A DNA stretch of 64,000 bases from Pseudomonas putida (GCF_016406145.1 NZ_CP066306.1:310001-374000), one strand, 5' to 3'; positions 23,715-33,520 are shown, counted from the first letter of the stretch. Numbers and translations: made by a program. The notes: generated from the sequence alone by a model not told the origin.

Positions 23715-25994
23715 ATGCTCAATACGCTGCGCAAGATCGTCCAGGAAGTGAACTCCGCCAAAGATCTCAAGACGGCGTTGGGGATCATTGTCTTGCGCGT
23801 CAAGGAGGCCATGGGCAGCCAGGTCTGCTCGGTCTACCTGCTCGACCCAGAAACCAACCGCTTCGTGCTGATGGCCAGCGAAGGCCTCAACAAGCGTTCC
23901 ATCGGCAAGGTCAGCATGGCCCCCAACGAAGGCCTGGTTGGCCTGGTCGGTACCCGGGAAGAGCCGCTGAACCTCGAAAACGCCGCTGATCATCCACGTT
24001 ACCGCTACTTCGCTGAGACGGGCGAGGAGCGTTTCGCTTCCTTCCTGGGTGCACCGATCATCCACCACCGTCGTGTGGTCGGCGTGCTGGTCATTCAGCA
24101 GAAAGAACGCCGCCAGTTCGACGAGGGTGAAGAAGCTTTCCTGGTCACCATGAGTGCTCAGCTCGCCGGAGTTATCGCTCACGCCGAGGCCACCGGCTCG
24201 ATTCGTGGCCTGGGCCGCCAGGGCAAGGGCATCCAGGAAGCTCGCTTCGTCGGCGTGCCAGGCTCGCCGGGTGCTGCCGTCGGGCGTGCCGTGGTCATGT
24301 TGCCACCTGCCGACCTTGAGGTGGTGCCGGACAAGACGGTCGAAGACATCGACGCTGAACTCAAACTGTTCCACAACGCCCTTGAGGGCGTGCGCGCCGA
24401 CATGCGCAAGCTTTCGGCCAAGCTGGCCACCCAGCTGCGCCCGGAAGAACGCGCGCTGTTCGACGTGTACCTGATGATGCTTGAGGACGCCGCCCTGGGC
24501 GGTGAGGTGACTGACGTCATCAAGACCGGCCAGTGGGCCCAGGGCGCCTTGCGCCAGGTGGTCGGCGAGCACGTAAACCGGTTCGAGCTGATGGACGACG
24601 ACTACCTGCGCGAACGCGCCTCGGACGTCAAAGACCTCGGTCGCCGCCTGCTGGCCTACCTCCAGCAAGCCCGTTCGCAATCGCTGGTGTATGCCGACAA
24701 CACCATCCTGGTCAGCGAGGAGCTGACGCCGGCGATGCTGGGTGAGGTGCCGGAAGGCAAGCTGGTAGGCCTGGTCTCGGTGCTGGGCTCGGGCAACTCC
24801 CACGTCGCCATCCTGGCCCGTGCCATGGGTATCCCGACGGTGATGGGCCTGGTCGACCTGCCGTATTCCAAGGTCGATGGTATCGAGCTGATCGTCGATG
24901 GCTACAAGGGCGAGGTGTTCACCAACCCCAGCGACGTGCTGCGCAAGCAATACAGCGAGGTGGTCGAAGAAGAGCGTCAGCTGGCCCAGGGCCTGGATGC
25001 GTTGCGCGAACTGCCGTGCGTCACCCCGGACGGTCATCGCATGCCGCTGTGGGTCAATACCGGCCTGCTTGCCGACGTGGCCCGTGCCCAGCAGCGGGGC
25101 GCCGAAGGGGTGGGCCTGTACCGCACAGAAGTGCCGTTCATGATCAACCAGCGCTTCCCCAGCGAAAAAGAGCAGTTGGCCATCTATCGAGAGCAGTTGG
25201 CGGCGTTTCACCCGCTGCCTGTGACCATGCGTACCCTCGACATCGGTGGGGACAAAGCACTGTCGTACTTCCCGATCAAGGAAGAAAACCCGTTCCTGGG
25301 GTGGCGCGGCATTCGCGTGACCCTCGACCACCCGGAAATCTTCCTGGTCCAGACCCGCGCCATGCTCAAGGCCAGCGAAGGCCTGAACAACCTGCGCATT
25401 CTGCTGCCGATGATCTCCGGCATTCACGAACTGGAAGAGGCGCTGCACCTGATTCACCGCGCCTGGGGCGAGGTGCGTGACGAAGGCACGGACGTGCCCA
25501 TGCCACCGGTTGGGGTGATGGTCGAGATCCCGGCGGCGGTGTACCAGACCAAAGAGCTGGCGCGTCAGGTGGATTTCCTGTCGGTAGGCTCCAACGACCT
25601 GACCCAGTACCTGCTGGCAGTGGACCGCAACAACCCGCGGGTTGCCGACCTGTACGACTATCTGCACCCTGCAGTGCTACAAGCCTTGAACACTGTGGTG
25701 CGTGATGCTCATGGCGAGGGCAAGCCAGTCAGTATCTGCGGCGAGATGGCCGGTGATCCGGCAGCAGCGGTCCTGTTGATGGCCATGGGCTTCGACAGCT
25801 TGTCGATGAACGCCACCAACCTGCCGAAGGTGAAGTGGATGCTGCGTCAGATCAACATGAGCAAGGCCAAGGAGCTGCTGGCCGATGCCCTGAGCCATGA
25901 CAACCCGCAGGTCATCCACAGCTCGTTGCAATTGGCGCTGAAGAACCTGGGGCTGGCGCGGATGATCGGGCCAGAGGCCAACAAGACCTTGTGA
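23715..25994 (+). CDS. ptsP: PTS-Ntr enzyme I (PtsP), PEP-protein phosphotransferase
   Basis: First phosphotransferase of the nitrogen-related PTS: PEP to PtsP to NPr (PtsO) to PtsN. The 759-residue protein has an N-terminal GAF domain (about 1-165), the EI N-domain with phospho-acceptor His363 in GSGNSHVAILARAMG, and the TIM-barrel PEP-binding domain with RTLDIGGDK, EIPAAV, VGSNDLTQY and catalytic Cys675 in SICGEMAGD. GGAG precedes the ATG. It follows rppH in an operon. The downstream 114 bp hold a very large REP inverted repeat that may end the transcript. Confidence 0.95.
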   Translation: MLNTLRKIVQEVNSAKDLKTALGIIVLRVKEAMGSQVCSVYLLDPETNRFVLMASEGLNKRSIGKVSMAPNEGLVGLVGTREEPLNLENAADHPRYRYFAETGEERFASFLGAPIIHHRRVVGVLVIQQKERRQFDEGEEAFLVTMSAQLAGVIAHAEATGSIRGLGRQGKGIQEARFVGVPGSPGAAVGRAVVMLPPADLEVVPDKTVEDIDAELKLFHNALEGVRADMRKLSAKLATQLRPEERALFDVYLMMLEDAALGGEVTDVIKTGQWAQGALRQVVGEHVNRFELMDDDYLRERASDVKDLGRRLLAYLQQARSQSLVYADNTILVSEELTPAMLGEVPEGKLVGLVSVLGSGNSHVAILARAMGIPTVMGLVDLPYSKVDGIELIVDGYKGEVFTNPSDVLRKQYSEVVEEERQLAQGLDALRELPCVTPDGHRMPLWVNTGLLADVARAQQRGAEGVGLYRTEVPFMINQRFPSEKEQLAIYREQLAAFHPLPVTMRTLDIGGDKALSYFPIKEENPFLGWRGIRVTLDHPEIFLVQTRAMLKASEGLNNLRILLPMISGIHELEEALHLIHRAWGEVRDEGTDVPMPPVGVMVEIPAAVYQTKELARQVDFLSVGSNDLTQYLLAVDRNNPRVADLYDYLHPAVLQALNTVVRDAHGEGKPVSICGEMAGDPAAAVLLMAMGFDSLSMNATNLPKVKWMLRQINMSKAKELLADALSHDNPQVIHSSLQLALKNLGLARMIGPEANKTL

Positions 25995-25999
25995 ATTCT

Positions 26000-26101
26000 G
26001 GGGCCGCTTTGCGGCCCTTTCGCGACACAAGGCCGCTCCTACAGGCGACGCGACCCTTGTAGGAGCGGCCTTGTGTCGCGAAAGGGCTGCAAAGCAGCCC
26101 C
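26000..26101. repeat. Large REP inverted repeat, 44-nt arms
   Basis: Arms 26000-26043 and 26058-26101 are inverse copies with only two differences, around a 14-nt loop. Each arm carries the TGTAGGAGCGGCCTTG / TCGCGAAAGGG sequence typical of P. putida REPs. It fills the space between the convergent ptsP and NRDE genes and probably acts as an mRNA 3'-end structure for both. Confidence 0.85.
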
Positions 26102-26108
26102 ATGGCCC

Positions 26109-26855
26109 TCAAACCCAAAGCTCAACCTCCCCCAAGTGCCCCCCAAAAGGCCCGAAACTGCGCTCGATAAGCCGTCTTTTACCCTGATCATCCACGATCA
26201 GCACCGTACTGGCCCGCGTCCCATAATTCTGGCTGGCAATAAACACACTCGACAGCAGCTTCTCTGTCGCCACCCCCACGCCAGTTTCCGGCAGCTCCGC
26301 CTCAGGAGCCGTCTCACCATCGGCCAGCAACGCCATCAAACGCTGTGGGTCTGCTGACCCCAGTAACCGTTCCAGCCCGTCGCGCGCCTTGACCAGCTTG
26401 GGCCACGGCGTGTCCAGCCCGGCATTGGAAAGCCCATACACACCAGCCGCCAGCAAGCGCGGCGCCGCTTCTCGAGCGTGCAGATACCCCAGGCGCACAC
26501 CATCGCCAACCAGCAGGTTGAACCCCGAATACTGTTTGCTGCGGCTGGCGACCTGGTCCAGATATGCCTCGACCCCAAGTTCACCCTGCAGGTATGCCGC
26601 CACCAGCTCGCCGCGCGAGCGGGAGCCCAACGGCTGCCCTGGGTCGCGAATATTGGTCAGGGCGGCGAACCGCCCCCGCGGCCCCACGCCAAGCCAGGTA
26701 CCGCCGGCCTCCAGGTCACGCCCGGCATGCACGCCGGGCGCATCTTCCCAGTGTGCCAGCGCCTGAGTGGGCCGGGCATAGAACTCGTCGCGGTTGGCCG
26801 CCACGATCAACGGCAGGGCATGCCCTGGCCGCCAGGCGAATACGATCAGGCACAT
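26109..26855 (-). CDS. NRDE (TANGO2-like) family protein
   Basis: 248-residue protein of the NRDE family, whose animal member TANGO2 is implicated in heme/lipid metabolism; bacterial function is unsettled. The N-terminus is MCLIVFAW, with Cys2 as a possible Ntn-type nucleophile, followed by the eponymous NRDE motif in AANRDEFYARP, then GGTWLGVGPRGRFAALTN. The C-terminus shows YGTRASTVLIVD. The reading frame stays open far upstream, but that part runs antisense to the TauE gene and is not coding; the start at 26855 matches the family. Confidence 0.87.
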   Translation of the reverse strand: MCLIVFAWRPGHALPLIVAANRDEFYARPTQALAHWEDAPGVHAGRDLEAGGTWLGVGPRGRFAALTNIRDPGQPLGSRSRGELVAAYLQGELGVEAYLDQVASRSKQYSGFNLLVGDGVRLGYLHAREAAPRLLAAGVYGLSNAGLDTPWPKLVKARDGLERLLGSADPQRLMALLADGETAPEAELPETGVGVATEKLLSSVFIASQNYGTRASTVLIVDDQGKRRLIERSFGPFGGHLGEVELWV

Positions 26856-26984
26856 AGGTTGGGCCTCTGTGTTTTTTGCCACTCTACCCACTGCGGCGGC
26901 GCCGATCCATCCTGTCACAGAGTTCACTAGAGCCCCGAGCCCGGCTTCCGTTACCATGCCGGATTGTTTTTTCGGGGACGACGA

Positions 26985-27767
26985 ATGGAGTTCGCACTCT
27001 ATCTGCTTCTGGGCGCCTGTGCCGGCGTGCTTGCCGGGCTGTTTGGCGTGGGCGGCGGCATCATCATCGTGCCGGTGCTGGTGTTCAGCTTCACCCTGCA
27101 AGGCTTCGACGCTTCGGTGCTCACTCACCTGGCAGTCGGTACCTCGCTGGCAACCATCGTCTTCACTTCGATCAATGCCGTGCTCGAGCACCATCGCCGG
27201 GGTGCGGTGCAGTGGCCGATCTTCGCCTGGATGACCGTGGGTATCCTGCTGGGCGCCGGGGTGGGCGCCAAGACGGCTTCGCTTATCCAGGGCCCGCTGT
27301 TGCAGAAAATCATCGGCGTATTCGCCCTGATCATTGCCGCGCAAATGGCACTGGACCTCAAACCCAAGGCCAGCCGCGGCATTCCCGGCAAGCCCGCACT
27401 GATCGGCGCCGGTGGCGTGATCGGTTGGGCCTCGGCAATCTTCGGGATCGGCGGTGGTTCGTTGACCGTGCCATTCCTGACCTGGCGCAGCCTGCCGATG
27501 CAGCAGGCGGTGGCCACGTCTTCGGCCTGCGGCCTGCCGATTGCCGTGGCCAGCGCCCTGAGTTTCATGTGGCTGGGTTGGCACGATGAGCATCTGCCAG
27601 CCCATAGCGTGGGCTTCGTGTACCTGCCAGCGCTGGTCGGCATTGCCGTGACCAGTATGTTTTTCGCCCGCTTCGGCGCGCGGCTGGCGCACAAGTTGTC
27701 GCCCCGTCTGCTCAAGCGTTTGTTCGCCGCGCTGCTGTTTAGCGTAGGTCTGAGCTTTTTGATTTGA
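26985..27767 (+). CDS. TauE/SafE family permease (sulfite/sulfoacetate exporter type)
   Basis: 260-residue inner-membrane protein with about eight predicted helices and the two family repeats, each beginning with a Gly-rich stretch ([15 protein letters not shown] at about 15, [14 protein letters not shown] at about 155). The family exports small anions such as sulfite or sulfoacetate, but the substrate here is not evident. I chose the ATG at 26985 (GGGGA upstream). It lies 16 bp before lgt and is probably co-transcribed with it. Confidence 0.87.
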   Translation: MEFALYLLLGACAGVLAGLFGVGGGIIIVPVLVFSFTLQGFDASVLTHLAVGTSLATIVFTSINAVLEHHRRGAVQWPIFAWMTVGILLGAGVGAKTASLIQGPLLQKIIGVFALIIAAQMALDLKPKASRGIPGKPALIGAGGVIGWASAIFGIGGGSLTVPFLTWRSLPMQQAVATSSACGLPIAVASALSFMWLGWHDEHLPAHSVGFVYLPALVGIAVTSMFFARFGARLAHKLSPRLLKRLFAALLFSVGLSFLI

Positions 27768-27783
27768 AACCAGAGGAATATCC

Positions 27784-28593
27784 ATGCTGCCTTACCCGCA
27801 GATAGACCCCGTGGCCGTTGCGCTCGGGCCGCTGAAAATCCATTGGTACGGCCTGATGTACCTGATCGGCATTGGCGGCGCGTGGCTGCTCGCCTCACGC
27901 CGGCTCAACCGCTTCGACCCCACCTGGTCGCGCGAAAAGCTTTCTGACCTGGTGTTCTGGTTGTCGATGGGGGTTATCGTCGGCGGACGCTTGGGTTATG
28001 TGCTGTTCTACGACCTGCACGCCTACCTGGCCAACCCGACACTGATCTTCGAGGTATGGAAGGGGGGAATGTCGTTCCACGGCGGCTTCATCGGCGTCAT
28101 GCTGGCAGCCTTGTGGTTCGGCAAGCGCAACAACAAGTCGTTCTTCGAACTGATGGACTTCGTCGCACCGCTGGTGCCGATTGGCCTGGGGGCAGGGCGT
28201 ATCGGCAACTTCATCAATGCCGAATTGTGGGGCAAGGCCACCGATGTACCTTGGGCAATGGTCTTCCCGCCGTTCAGCGACCCTGCTCAGTTGCCCCGTC
28301 ATCCGTCGCAGCTGTACCAGTTTGCCCTGGAAGGTGTGGCATTATTCGTGATTCTCTGGTTGTACTCGCGCAAACCGCGCCCGACCATGGCCGTTTCCGG
28401 TATGTTCGCGCTGTTCTACGGCATTTTCCGCTTTATCGTGGAGTTTGTACGGGTGCCCGACGCCCAGCTTGGCTACATCGCCTTTGGCTGGTTGACCATG
28501 GGTCAATTACTCTGCGTGCCGATGATCGTCGGTGGCCTGTTCTTGATCTGGTTGGCCTACAACCGCAAACCTACGGCAAAACCAGCCGTATGA
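27784..28593 (+). CDS. lgt: Prolipoprotein diacylglyceryl transferase Lgt
   Basis: Transfers diacylglyceryl from phosphatidylglycerol to the lipobox Cys of prolipoproteins at the inner membrane, the first step of lipoprotein maturation. The 269-residue protein has seven predicted helices and the Lgt signature [13 protein letters not shown] (about 139-151), the essential MSFHGGFIG (about 96-104) and the HPSQLYQ stretch. AGAGGA lies before the ATG. The lgt-thyA neighbourhood is conserved in gamma-proteobacteria. Confidence 0.96.
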   Translation: MLPYPQIDPVAVALGPLKIHWYGLMYLIGIGGAWLLASRRLNRFDPTWSREKLSDLVFWLSMGVIVGGRLGYVLFYDLHAYLANPTLIFEVWKGGMSFHGGFIGVMLAALWFGKRNNKSFFELMDFVAPLVPIGLGAGRIGNFINAELWGKATDVPWAMVFPPFSDPAQLPRHPSQLYQFALEGVALFVILWLYSRKPRPTMAVSGMFALFYGIFRFIVEFVRVPDAQLGYIAFGWLTMGQLLCVPMIVGGLFLIWLAYNRKPTAKPAV

Positions 28594-28598
28594 TTTTC

Positions 28599-28630
28599 AC
28601 GGCAGGGGCGATCCCCCTGCCGTTCTTGTT
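28599..28630 (+). terminator. Hairpin between lgt and thyA
   Basis: ACGGCAGGGG (28599-28608) pairs perfectly with CCCCTGCCGT (28614-28623) over a 5-nt loop, followed by TCTTGTT. It may act as terminator or partial attenuator between the two genes. Confidence 0.6.
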
Positions 28631-28641
28631 ACAGGAAAGTC

Positions 28642-29613
28642 ATGAAACAGTATCTAGATCTGGTCCGCGACGTCATCGAAAACGGCACCCTGCAGGAAAA
28701 CCGCACCGGCATCCGCACCATCAGCCTGCCGGGCGCCATGCTGCGTTTCGACCTGCAGAAGGGTTTCCCGGCCATCACCACGCGCAAGCTGGCGTTCAAG
28801 TCGGCAATCGGCGAGATGGTCGGTTTCCTGCGGGGCGTGAAAAACGCCGGTGAGTTCCGCGAGTTGGGCTGCAAGGTGTGGGATCAGAACGCCAACGAGA
28901 ACGCCCAGTGGCTGGCCAACCCGTTCCGCCAGGGCCATGACGACCTCGGCGAGATCTACGGGGTGCAGTGGCGCCAGTGGCCGGGCTACAAGCGCATCCC
29001 GCTGAGCAACCCGGCAGCGATCGAAATGGCCGAAAAAGCTGGCTTTCGCAGGATTGCCCAGGACGAGGAAGATGGCCAGGCGTTCGTCGTCCTGTACAAG
29101 GCCATCGACCAGGTGCGTCAGTGCCTGGACACCATCGCCAACGACCCTGGCAGCCGACGCATCCTGTTCCATGGCTGGAACTGCGCGCAGCTGGACGAAA
29201 TGGCGCTGCCGCCGTGCCATCTGCTGTACCAGTTCCACCCGAATGTCCAGACCAGGGAAATCTCCCTGACGCTCTACATCCGCTCCAATGACTTGGGCCT
29301 GGGCACGCCGTTCAACCTCACCGAAGGTGCGGCGCTGCTGTCGCTGTTCGGCCGCCTGACCGGATACACGCCACGCTGGTTCACGTACTTCATTGGCGAT
29401 GCCCATGTGTACGAAAACCATCTGGACATGCTTAACGAGCAACTCAAGCGCGAGCCGCTGGAAGCGCCGAAGCTGGTGATCAGCGACCGCGTGCCTGCGT
29501 TCGCCGAGACGGGCAAGTACGAGCCAGAATGGCTGGAGAAGATCGAACCAAGCGATTTCAGCCTGGAAGGCTATGAGCACCATGCACCGATGACGGCGCC
29601 GATGGCGGTCTGA
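28642..29613 (+). CDS. thyA: Thymidylate synthase ThyA
   Basis: Methylates dUMP to dTMP using methylenetetrahydrofolate. The catalytic Cys192 lies in [11 protein letters not shown]; the N-terminal [13 protein letters not shown] and C-terminal [19 protein letters not shown] are typical. At 323 residues it is longer than the 264-residue E. coli enzyme; the extra sequence lies between [13 protein letters not shown] and the catalytic region (about 115-160), a long form known in some bacteria. AGGAAAG precedes the ATG. folA, its partner in folate cycling, is 10.6 kb away in the same window. Confidence 0.95.
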   Translation: MKQYLDLVRDVIENGTLQENRTGIRTISLPGAMLRFDLQKGFPAITTRKLAFKSAIGEMVGFLRGVKNAGEFRELGCKVWDQNANENAQWLANPFRQGHDDLGEIYGVQWRQWPGYKRIPLSNPAAIEMAEKAGFRRIAQDEEDGQAFVVLYKAIDQVRQCLDTIANDPGSRRILFHGWNCAQLDEMALPPCHLLYQFHPNVQTREISLTLYIRSNDLGLGTPFNLTEGAALLSLFGRLTGYTPRWFTYFIGDAHVYENHLDMLNEQLKREPLEAPKLVISDRVPAFAETGKYEPEWLEKIEPSDFSLEGYEHHAPMTAPMAV

Positions 29614-29629
29614 TTTACTCAAATGCCGA

Positions 29630-29646
29630 GGGCTGCGCAGCAGCCC
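29630..29646. terminator. Hairpin between convergent thyA and cadR
   Basis: GGGCTGC and GCAGCCC form a perfect 7-bp stem with a 3-nt loop. There is no T-run, so termination is uncertain. Confidence 0.35.
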
Positions 29647-29654
29647 CTGCGGCT

Positions 29655-30098
29655 TCAATGCCCGTGGCTACGCCCCACGTGCGAATGCTCGGTATCCGGC
29701 ACAGATACTGCTCCGTTTACCTCCAACCGCTGCAAGATCGCGCATTCCTCTCCCTGCGCACTGCACCGCCTGCGTAATTCCACCAGTTGCTCCTGCAATG
29801 CCACCAGACCATTGATCCGCGCCTGCACGTGTTCGATATGTTCGTCGATCAACGCATTGACGCTGCCACATGAGCCTGCTGGGCTATCGCGCAGGCGCAA
29901 AAGGCTGCGTATCTCGTCCAGCGTCATATCCAGGGTGCGGCAGTTGCGTATGAAGGTCAGCCGCTCGACATGGGCCTGGGTATACAAGCGGTAATTCCCG
30001 TCGGTACGTGCTGGCTCCGGCAGTAGCTGCTCACGCTCGTAGTAACGGATGGTCTCCACCGCACAGTCGGTGGCTTTGGCCAATTCTCCGATTTTCAT
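29655..30098 (-). CDS. cadR: Cadmium-responsive MerR-family regulator CadR
   Basis: Metal-sensing activator of the divergent cadA ATPase. The 147-residue protein has the MerR N-terminal winged helix (MKIGELAKATDCAVETIRYYE), the dimerisation helix, and the cadmium ligands Cys77, Cys112 and Cys119 at the positions known for CadR, plus a C-terminal His-rich tail (EHSHVGRSHGH) characteristic of P. putida CadR. It faces cadA across an 82-bp region holding a near-perfect 21-bp dyad operator. Confidence 0.94.
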   Translation of the reverse strand: MKIGELAKATDCAVETIRYYEREQLLPEPARTDGNYRLYTQAHVERLTFIRNCRTLDMTLDEIRSLLRLRDSPAGSCGSVNALIDEHIEHVQARINGLVALQEQLVELRRRCSAQGEECAILQRLEVNGAVSVPDTEHSHVGRSHGH

Positions 30099-30122
30099 GG
30101 CGAATCTCCAGCAGGTGGCTTG

Positions 30123-30143
30123 ACCCTATAGTGGCTACAGGGT
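30123..30143 (+). promoter_or_regulatory. CadR operator in the cadA promoter
   Basis: ACCCTATAG-TGG-CTACAGGGT: 9-bp dyad arms with one mismatch. It lies within a spacer of about 19-20 bp between a TTGACC -35 (30120-30125) and a weak TTCACT -10 (about 30145), the stretched geometry expected of MerR-family promoters. Confidence 0.85.
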
Positions 30144-30180
30144 GTTCACTTGGCAACAGGTGCTCAATAAGGACGACCCC

Positions 30181-32433
30181 ATGAACCAGCCTGTCAGCCA
30201 CGAACACGTGCATGACCATGACCACGTCAACGCCGGTAAAAGCCATTGCCACGACGCACATGCGCACAGTTGCTGCGGTTCCAGTGCGGCGCCTGCGTTT
30301 GTGCAATTGAGCGAAAAGGCCAGTGACCAGGCCCGGCTCAGCCGTTTTCGCATACAAGCCATGGACTGCCCGACAGAACAGACCCTGATCCAGGACAAGC
30401 TCGGCAAGCTGGCCGGCATCGAGCAGCTGGAGTTCAACCTGATCAACCGCGTGCTGGGCGTGCGCCATACCTTGGATGGCACTACTGAGATTGAGCGGGC
30501 CATCGAAAGCCTGGGCATGAAGGCAGAACCGCTGGCTGTAGAGGAAGAGGGTGGCGTCATCGCACCCGCGCCAGCCAAGACTCGCTGGTGGCCATTGGCA
30601 TTGTCCGGCATCGCGGCGATCGCTGCCGAAATCATTCATTTCAGCGCGCTTGCTCCCGAGTGGGTGGTAGCCGCGCTGGCGCTGGCAGCGATCCTTGGCT
30701 GTGGCCTGAGCACCTACAAGAAGGGCTGGATTGCCCTGAAGAACCGCAACCTGAACATCAACGCTCTGATGAGTATCGCCGTGACCGGTGCCGTGCTGAT
30801 CGGCCAGTGGCCTGAGGCGGCCATGGTCATGGTGCTGTTCACCATCGCCGAACTGATCGAGGCACGTTCACTTGACCGTGCGCGCCATGCCATCAGTGGC
30901 CTGATGCAGCTTACGCCGGACATGGCCACAGTGCAGCAGGCCGACGGCCAATGGCGTGAGGCCGAGGTGCGCCACGTGGCGATCGGTACGCTTGTGCGGG
31001 TACGCCCCGGTGAGCGTATCGGCCTGGACGGTGAAGTGGTCAGTGGGCAATCCAGCGTCGATCAGGCGCCGATCACCGGCGAGAGCCTGCCTGTGGACAA
31101 GGCCCCTGGCGACAAGCTGTTCGCCGGCACCATCAACCAGGCCGGCGCTCTGGAGTACCGGGTAACTGCAGTGGCAGGGCATTCCACATTGGCCCGTATC
31201 ATCAAGGCCGTGGAGCAGGCGCAGGGCGCTCGAGCGCCTACCCAGCGTTTCGTCGATACCTTCTCGCGCATCTACACGCCTGTGGTGTTCGCCCTGGCTT
31301 TGGCCGTAGCGCTCATCCCGCCGCTGTTCATGGCCGGCGCCTGGTTCGACTGGGTCTACCGCGCCTTGGTGCTGTTGGTGGTGGCCTGCCCATGTGCCCT
31401 GGTGATTTCCACCCCGGTGACCATTGTCAGTGGCCTGGCGGCTGCGGCGCGCAAGGGCATCCTGATCAAGGGGGGTGTGTACCTGGAAGGGGGCCGCAAG
31501 CTGGACTTCCTGGCCTTGGACAAGACCGGCACTCTTACCTACGGCAAGCCGGTGCAGACCGATACCAAGGTGCTAGACCCATTGTTCGAGGGCCGCGCCC
31601 AGGCACTGGCGGCAAGCCTGGCCGAGCGCTCAGACCACCCGGTATCGGCTGCCATCGCCCAGTTCGCCAGGGCGCAGGGGCTGGCCCTGAGTGAGGTCAG
31701 CGCGTTCTCTGCCTTGGCGGGGCGCGGTGTGCGTGGTGACATCGATGGCGAAACCTATCACCTGGGCAACCATCGTCTGGTCGAAGAGCTGGGCTTGTGC
31801 TCACCGCAGCTCGAAGCACAGCTGGACCAACTCGAGCGCCAAGGCAAGACGGTGGTGCTGTTGCTTGACCGCTCTGGCCCGTTGGCGCTGTTTGCCGTTG
31901 CCGACACGGTCAAGGAAAGCAGCCGTGAGGCCATCGCCGAGTTGCACGCGCTGGGCATCAAGACTGTCATGCTTACCGGCGACAACGCCCATACTGCCCA
32001 GGCCATCGCTGCCCAGGTAGGTATCGACCGCGCCGAAGGCAACCTGCTCCCTGCCGACAAACTGAGCACGATCGAGCAGCTCTACGCCCAGGGGCACCGG
32101 GTTGGCATGGTCGGTGACGGCATCAACGATGCGCCAGCGTTAGCCCGCGCCGAGATCGGTTTCGCCATGGCGGCGGCCGGTACCGACACCGCCATCGAGA
32201 CCGCCGATGTGGCGCTGATGGATGACGACTTGCGCAAAATCCCGGCCTTCGTCAGGCTGTCGCGGCAAAGTGCGGCGATCCTGAAGCAGAACATCGTGCT
32301 GGCGTTGGGCATCAAGGCCATCTTCCTGGCAATCACCTTTGCCGGCATGGCCACGCTGTGGATGGCGGTGTTCGCCGACATGGGCGTCAGCCTGCTGGTG
32401 GTGTTCAACGGCCTGCGCCTTTTGCGCAAGTAG
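30181..32433 (+). CDS. cadA: Cd/Zn/Pb-exporting P1B-type ATPase CadA
   Basis: Inner-membrane heavy-metal efflux ATPase. The 750-residue protein has a His-rich N-terminus (nine His in residues 7-29, then Cys31-Cys32), an HMA-like domain (about 52-118) with a single-Cys MDCPTE motif instead of CxxC, the ion-channel CPC in ACPCALVIST, the phosphorylation site DKTGTLTYG, the SDHPVS locus and the hinge GDGINDAPAL. The start at 30181 has AAGGA upstream; an earlier in-frame ATG at 30142 lies inside the CadR operator, so it is rejected. Induced by CadR from the divergent dyad promoter. Confidence 0.95.
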   Translation: MNQPVSHEHVHDHDHVNAGKSHCHDAHAHSCCGSSAAPAFVQLSEKASDQARLSRFRIQAMDCPTEQTLIQDKLGKLAGIEQLEFNLINRVLGVRHTLDGTTEIERAIESLGMKAEPLAVEEEGGVIAPAPAKTRWWPLALSGIAAIAAEIIHFSALAPEWVVAALALAAILGCGLSTYKKGWIALKNRNLNINALMSIAVTGAVLIGQWPEAAMVMVLFTIAELIEARSLDRARHAISGLMQLTPDMATVQQADGQWREAEVRHVAIGTLVRVRPGERIGLDGEVVSGQSSVDQAPITGESLPVDKAPGDKLFAGTINQAGALEYRVTAVAGHSTLARIIKAVEQAQGARAPTQRFVDTFSRIYTPVVFALALAVALIPPLFMAGAWFDWVYRALVLLVVACPCALVISTPVTIVSGLAAAARKGILIKGGVYLEGGRKLDFLALDKTGTLTYGKPVQTDTKVLDPLFEGRAQALAASLAERSDHPVSAAIAQFARAQGLALSEVSAFSALAGRGVRGDIDGETYHLGNHRLVEELGLCSPQLEAQLDQLERQGKTVVLLLDRSGPLALFAVADTVKESSREAIAELHALGIKTVMLTGDNAHTAQAIAAQVGIDRAEGNLLPADKLSTIEQLYAQGHRVGMVGDGINDAPALARAEIGFAMAAAGTDTAIETADVALMDDDLRKIPAFVRLSRQSAAILKQNIVLALGIKAIFLAITFAGMATLWMAVFADMGVSLLVVFNGLRLLRK

Positions 32434-32533
32434 CAGCTGCAAGCTACAAGCTGATCGAGGTGGAATCCAGACTTATGAAACTACACAGCGCTGCCTCTGC
32501 TTACGGCTGCTTTTGCGGCTGCGGAGCCCAGCA

Positions 32534-33403
32534 ATGCTAAGTGCCGAGCTCAAAGCCTTCTACATGGTGGCCCGCCTGGGCAGCATCACCCTGGCGGCAA
32601 AGAAACTTGGCCTCAGCCAGCCGACGGTGACCACCCAGATCCGCAACCTCGAAAGCCAGTACGCGGTGGAGCTGTTCTACCGCGGCGGCCGACGCCTGGT
32701 GCTGAGCGAGGAGGGCGTGCGCCTGCTGCCGATGGTCAAGGCGCTGCTGCAACAGGAAGCTGATATCGAGTTCGAGCTGCGCAACAGCGGCCATGCCCAA
32801 GGCAACCTGCGCATCGCTGCCACCGCGCCGTATTACATCCTCGACCTTGTGAAGATCTTCCGTGAGCGCTTGCCACAGGTGGGCGTGACCGTGGAAATCG
32901 GCAATTCGCAGCAGGTGCTGGAGATGCTGGAGGACTACCGCGTCGATGTCGCCGCCTCTTCACAGTTGGTGGAGGATGCTCGCCTGGTGAGGCGCGTGCT
33001 GGGCACTGACCCGCTGGTGGTGGCGGTGCACCGCAATCATCCGCTGGCGCACCGTCAAGTGGTATCTATCGAGGTGGTGGCAGGGCAATGCCTGCTGATG
33101 CGCGAAAAAGGCTCGACCACGCGCAAGCTCACCGAAGAAATGATGCACGGCGCTGGGCTGAAGGCCGAAGCGGTGCTGGAAATCGGCAGCCGCGAGTCGA
33201 TCCGTGAGGCGGTGCTGCGCAATATCGGCGTCAGCGTGATTGCCCGGCACGAGGTGCCGCACAACTCGGAGCTGCGGGTGCTGACACTGGAAGACGCGCC
33301 GGTGATGCATGAGTACCTGTACTGCCTGAAGGAAAGACGCCAGGCCCGGTTGCCGGCAGCCTTTCTCGGTGTAGCGCAAGAAGTGGTGGGGTCGCAGTTC
33401 TGA
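32534..33403 (+). CDS. LysR-family regulator next to an aminoethylphosphonate-type importer
   Basis: 289-residue LysR-type regulator: N-terminal winged helix (about 1-60, ELKAFYMVARLGSITLAAKKLGLSQPTVT) and a substrate-binding domain (about 90-289). It has no signal and no unusual insertions. It precedes the three importer genes on the same strand by 117 bp, so it is the likely regulator of that operon, with an effector such as 2-aminoethylphosphonate or a breakdown product (inference from context). The open frame overlapping the end of cadA is not used; the ATG at 32534 matches the family start. Confidence 0.86.
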   Translation: MLSAELKAFYMVARLGSITLAAKKLGLSQPTVTTQIRNLESQYAVELFYRGGRRLVLSEEGVRLLPMVKALLQQEADIEFELRNSGHAQGNLRIAATAPYYILDLVKIFRERLPQVGVTVEIGNSQQVLEMLEDYRVDVAASSQLVEDARLVRRVLGTDPLVVAVHRNHPLAHRQVVSIEVVAGQCLLMREKGSTTRKLTEEMMHGAGLKAEAVLEIGSRESIREAVLRNIGVSVIARHEVPHNSELRVLTLEDAPVMHEYLYCLKERRQARLPAAFLGVAQEVVGSQF

Positions 33404-33520
33404 ACCGGCAGCGTCACTACAAAATCTGCCTATACCACTATCGCCCGCTTTTGCCCCGCCGCCACAGAACCTTCGCACAGCCTTTTTAGCATGGCCACAT
33501 CTGCTCGATGAGGCTTTGCC

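Noticed and set aside
23628..25667. 679-codon minus-strand frame opposite ptsP
   Set aside because: Longest shadow frame in the window; it mirrors ptsP codon structure and shows no domain motifs.
19434..26108. REP pairs read as a CRISPR-like array
   Set aside because: Copies are isolated inverted pairs of differing subtype separated by genes, with no regular direct repeat-spacer structure and no cas genes.
26856..27785. Long minus-strand open frame extending upstream of the NRDE gene
   Set aside because: It runs antisense to the clearly coding TauE/SafE gene, is rich in Gln, His and Arg, and has no family resemblance; only the part from 26855 down is the real gene.
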